Shown here in pieces: positions 61,600 to 64,000 of a stretch of 64,000 nt of DNA. The DNA is from Erythrobacteraceae bacterium WH01K (lineage in GTDB: Bacteria > Pseudomonadota > Alphaproteobacteria > Sphingomonadales > Sphingomonadaceae): contig CP115966.1 of NCBI GenBank assembly GCA_027941995.1, positions 558,001 through 622,000 of the forward strand. Direction: 5' to 3'. The notes beneath the pieces are model-generated. The model had not been told where the DNA came from. It saw only the letters and a list, made by a program, of their open reading frames with translations, and searched no databases. Positions within the stretch are counted from its first letter, which is position 1, and every line of letters begins with the position of its first letter. Position numbers and translations under genes: made by a program.

Positions 61600-64000
61600 T
61601 TATTCCGCCGCTTCCGAGGCCGCTTCGTTCCGCTCGTTCTCCAGCGTGGTGAGCGCATGGCGATAATCGGTCGGCATGACTTTTACGAATTTCGCGAGGC
61701 TGGCATCCCAGTCCTCGAGGATTGCGGCGGCGCGGGAACTGCCGGTGTGAAGCTTGTGCCGTTCGATCAGGATCTTCAGGCGGTCCGCGTCGTGGCGCAG
61801 CATGTCGCCCAGCCCGAAATCGTGGACGCTCTGCGGACGCTGGCGGGGATAGCCTGCGCCTTCCTCCTCGTTCGCGTCGGCCACGATCCGTTCCAGTTCC
61901 ACCTGTGCGGGGTTCACCAGGTCGGCAAACGTGCCGTCTTCGTCGAAGACATAGGCGATGCCGCCGCTCATCCCGGCTGCGAAGTTGCGCCCGGTCTTGC
62001 CCAGGACGACGACGGCGCCGCCGGTCATGTATTCGCAGGCATGGTCGCCGGTCCCTTCGACCACCGCGATGGCGCCCGAATTGCGGACAGCGAAGCGCTC
62101 GCCCGCGACGCCTTCGAAATAGGCCTCGCCAGCGATTGCCCCATACAGGACGGTATTGCCGACGATGATGTTGCTGCCCGGTTCGCGCGGGGCGTCATCC
62201 GGTGCGCGCACGATGATGCGGCCGCCCGACAACCCCTTGCCGACATAGTCGTTGGCATCGCCGACAAGGTCGAGCGTCACGCCGTGGGCCAGCCACGCGC
62301 CGAAGCTCTGCCCCGCGACCCCGGTGAAGTTCACGCGCACGGTATCGGGACGCAGCCCCTCGTGCCCGTACTTTTCCGCGATCCTGCCCGACAGCATCGC
62401 GCCCACGGTGCGGTGGACATTGCGGATTTCGCGGTCGATCTGGACAGCCTCGCCACGTTCGATGGCAGGCGCCGCGGCAGCGATCAGCTCGTTGTCGAGC
62501 GCGGCCGCAAGCCCGTGATCCTGCGTATCGGTGTGGTGAAGCTTGCGGCCTTCCGGCAGGGCCACCTGGTGGAGCAGGCCGCCAAGGTCGACGCCGCGCG
62601 CCTTCCAGTGGCGTTCTGCACGGCGCGCATCCAGCCGGTCGACGCGCCCGACCATCTCTTCCACCGTGCGGAAGCCCATGCGTGCCATGATGGCCCGCAA
62701 TTCCTCCGCGACGTAGAAGAAGTAGTTGATGACGTGTTCCGGCGTGCCGGTGAAGCGGGCCCGCAGCACGGGGTCCTGCGTCGCCACGCCGACCGGGCAG
62801 GTGTTGAGGTGGCATTTGCGCATCATGATGCAGCCCGCTGCAATCAGCGGGGCGGTCGAGAAACCGAACTCGTCCGCTCCCAGCAGCGCGCCGATGGCAA
62901 CGTCGCGGCCGGTGCGAAGGCCGCCATCGACCTGCACCGCGATGCGGCTGCGAAGATCGTTCAGCAGGAGCGTCTGCTGGGTTTCGGCGAGGCCGATTTC
63001 CCACGGGGACCCGGCATGGGTCAGCGAAGTCAGCGGCGAGGCGCCCGTGCCGCCTTCATAGCCCGAAATGGTGACATGGTCGGCGCGCGCCTTCGACACG
63101 CCGGCAGCCACCGTGCCGACCCCGACTTCGGAGACGAGCTTGACCGAAATGCGGCTGGTCGGCTGCACGTTCTTCAGGTCGTGGATCAGCTGGGCCAGAT
63201 CCTCGATCGAATAGATGTCATGATGCGGCGGCGGGCTGATGAGGCCCACGCCCGGCGTCGAGTGACGCACGGCGCCGATACGCTTGTCGACCTTGTGACC
63301 GGGCAGCTGGCCACCCTCGCCGGGCTTCGCGCCCTGCGCCATCTTGATCTGGATGTCGTCCGAATTGACGAGGTATTCGGTCGTCACGCCGAAGCGGCCC
63401 GATGCGACCTGCTTGATCCGGCTGCGCATGGAATCGCCGTTTTCCATCGGCGTGAAGCGGAAAGGCTCCTCGCCGCCTTCGCCGGTATTGGAGCGGCCGC
63501 CCATGCGGTTCATGGCAATCGCCATGGTCGAATGCGCCTCGTGGCTGATGGAGCCCAGGCTCATCGCGCCGGTGCTGAAACGCTTCACGATTTCCGATGC
63601 CGGCTCGACCTCGTCCAGCGGCAGGGGCGTTTCCGCTTCCTCGAATTCCAGGAGGCCGCGGATGGTCAGCAGGCGTTCCGCCTGGTTGTTGAGAGATTCG
63701 GCGAAGGAGGCGTAATTTTCGTACCCCTTCTCGTCCGGGCCGCCGCGCACGGCGTGCTGCAGCTGCGCGACATTGGTCGGGGTCCAGGCGTGATCCTCGC
63801 CCCGCAGGCGGTACTGGTAGATGCCGCCGACCTCCAGCATCTCGGTGTGCAGCGGATCGTCGCCGAAGGCGAGTTCGTGCCTGCGGATCGATTCCTCGGC
63901 CACTTCCTTCAGACCGATACCCTCGATCGTGGTCGCGGTGCCGGTGAAATAGCTGTCGATGAACGCGCTCGACAGGCCGACCGCGTCGAATATCTGGGCC
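61600..64000 (-). CDS. gltB: Glutamate synthase large (alpha) subunit, 5' end beyond window
   Basis: About 800 C-terminal residues are visible on the minus strand; the start lies beyond base 64000. The frame continues through [20 protein letters not shown] into the FMN-binding synthase domain, with [40 protein letters not shown] and the iron-sulfur motif [17 protein letters not shown]-terminal GxGxG beta-helix domain has [11 protein letters not shown] and [20 protein letters not shown]. It makes glutamate from glutamine and 2-oxoglutarate together with GltD. The N-terminal amidotransferase domain is outside the window. Confidence 0.96.
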   Translation of the reverse strand, partial: AQIFDAVGLSSAFIDSYFTGTATTIEGIGLKEVAEESIRRHELAFGDDPLHTEMLEVGGIYQYRLRGEDHAWTPTNVAQLQHAVRGGPDEKGYENYASFAESLNNQAERLLTIRGLLEFEEAETPLPLDEVEPASEIVKRFSTGAMSLGSISHEAHSTMAIAMNRMGGRSNTGEGGEEPFRFTPMENGDSMRSRIKQVASGRFGVTTEYLVNSDDIQIKMAQGAKPGEGGQLPGHKVDKRIGAVRHSTPGVGLISPPPHHDIYSIEDLAQLIHDLKNVQPTSRISVKLVSEVGVGTVAAGVSKARADHVTISGYEGGTGASPLTSLTHAGSPWEIGLAETQQTLLLNDLRSRIAVQVDGGLRTGRDVAIGALLGADEFGFSTAPLIAAGCIMMRKCHLNTCPVGVATQDPVLRARFTGTPEHVINYFFYVAEELRAIMARMGFRTVEEMVGRVDRLDARRAERHWKARGVDLGGLLHQVALPEGRKLHHTDTQDHGLAAALDNELIAAAAPAIERGEAVQIDREIRNVHRTVGAMLSGRIAEKYGHEGLRPDTVRVNFTGVAGQSFGAWLAHGVTLDLVGDANDYVGKGLSGGRIIVRAPDDAPREPGSNIIVGNTVLYGAIAGEAYFEGVAGERFAVRNSGAIAVVEGTGDHACEYMTGGAVVVLGKTGRNFAAGMSGGIAYVFDEDGTFADLVNPAQVELERIVADANEEEGAGYPRQRPQSVHDFGLGDMLRHDADRLKILIERHKLHTGSSRAAAILEDWDASLAKFVKVMPTDYRHALTTLENERNEAASEAAE

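Overview
The window is a GC-rich, densely packed chromosomal segment, with genes on both strands, many 4-base start/stop overlaps and short gaps. The gene content points to an alphaproteobacterium of the order Sphingomonadales, most likely Erythrobacteraceae: a very large NAD-glutamate dehydrogenase, a DUF3576 lipoprotein before leuS-lptE-holA, an IHF beta subunit, a CYP153-like P450, and a short acidic protein ending in a DETFPASDPP motif. This placement is inferred from protein resemblance, not from a search. I saw no CRISPR array, prophage, insertion sequence, plasmid functions or recognisable defence system. Most of the window is core metabolism plus a few accessory loci.

Layout. 1-5.6 kb: a minus-strand operon of a POT peptide transporter, two translationally coupled secreted amidohydrolases (one lacking its metal ligands), an FKBP isomerase and an NnrU-type membrane protein, with a divergent small GntR regulator. 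6.3-9.9 kb: ihfB, a CPA2 antiporter, tRNA-Leu(UAA), a tandem PilZ protein and a Tat-lipoprotein MsrB. 10-16 kb: a CYP153-like P450, a NatAB-type ABC exporter, queG and a ferredoxin-reductase-like flavoprotein. 16-25 kb: NAD-glutamate dehydrogenase, a flavin monooxygenase/hydrolase pair and an M48 protease/DUF898 pair. 25.3-26.3 kb: a three-gene membrane/XRE operon headed by a long palindrome carrying a TTGACA box on each strand. 26.3-31.8 kb: a PhoD-like phosphatase, a glycosyltransferase, thrS and a TauE-type exporter. 32-39 kb: aguA and an M28 peptidase facing glnE, bcp and a DUF455 ferritin-like gene.

39-46 kb: a LytM (M23) peptidase flanked by strongly structured non-coding sequence, an acyl-CoA ligase, a Rieske oxygenase/thioesterase operon facing its likely TetR repressor across two identical operators, then galU and murA. 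46-51 kb: a LuxR-HTH/TM/DUF4019 regulator followed by a beta-lactamase-fold hydrolase, an acetoacetyl-CoA reductase and an unrecognised envelope protein. 51-55.6 kb: DUF3576-leuS-lptE-holA. 55.6-57.5 kb: a degraded polysaccharide locus made of truncated or frameshifted sugar-transferase, ABC-transporter, glycosyltransferase and methyltransferase genes. 57.5-64 kb: lptC-lptA, an RNase D-like exonuclease, ung and gltB-gltD.

Themes. Nitrogen metabolism recurs (glutamate synthase, glutamate dehydrogenase, glnE, aguA). Envelope and LPS assembly is well represented (lptE, lptA, lptC, murA, galU, M23). The most interesting leads are regulatory palindromes and structured RNA, the amidohydrolase pair with a predicted pseudoenzyme, and the decayed polysaccharide locus. 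I could not identify a wholly new system with confidence.
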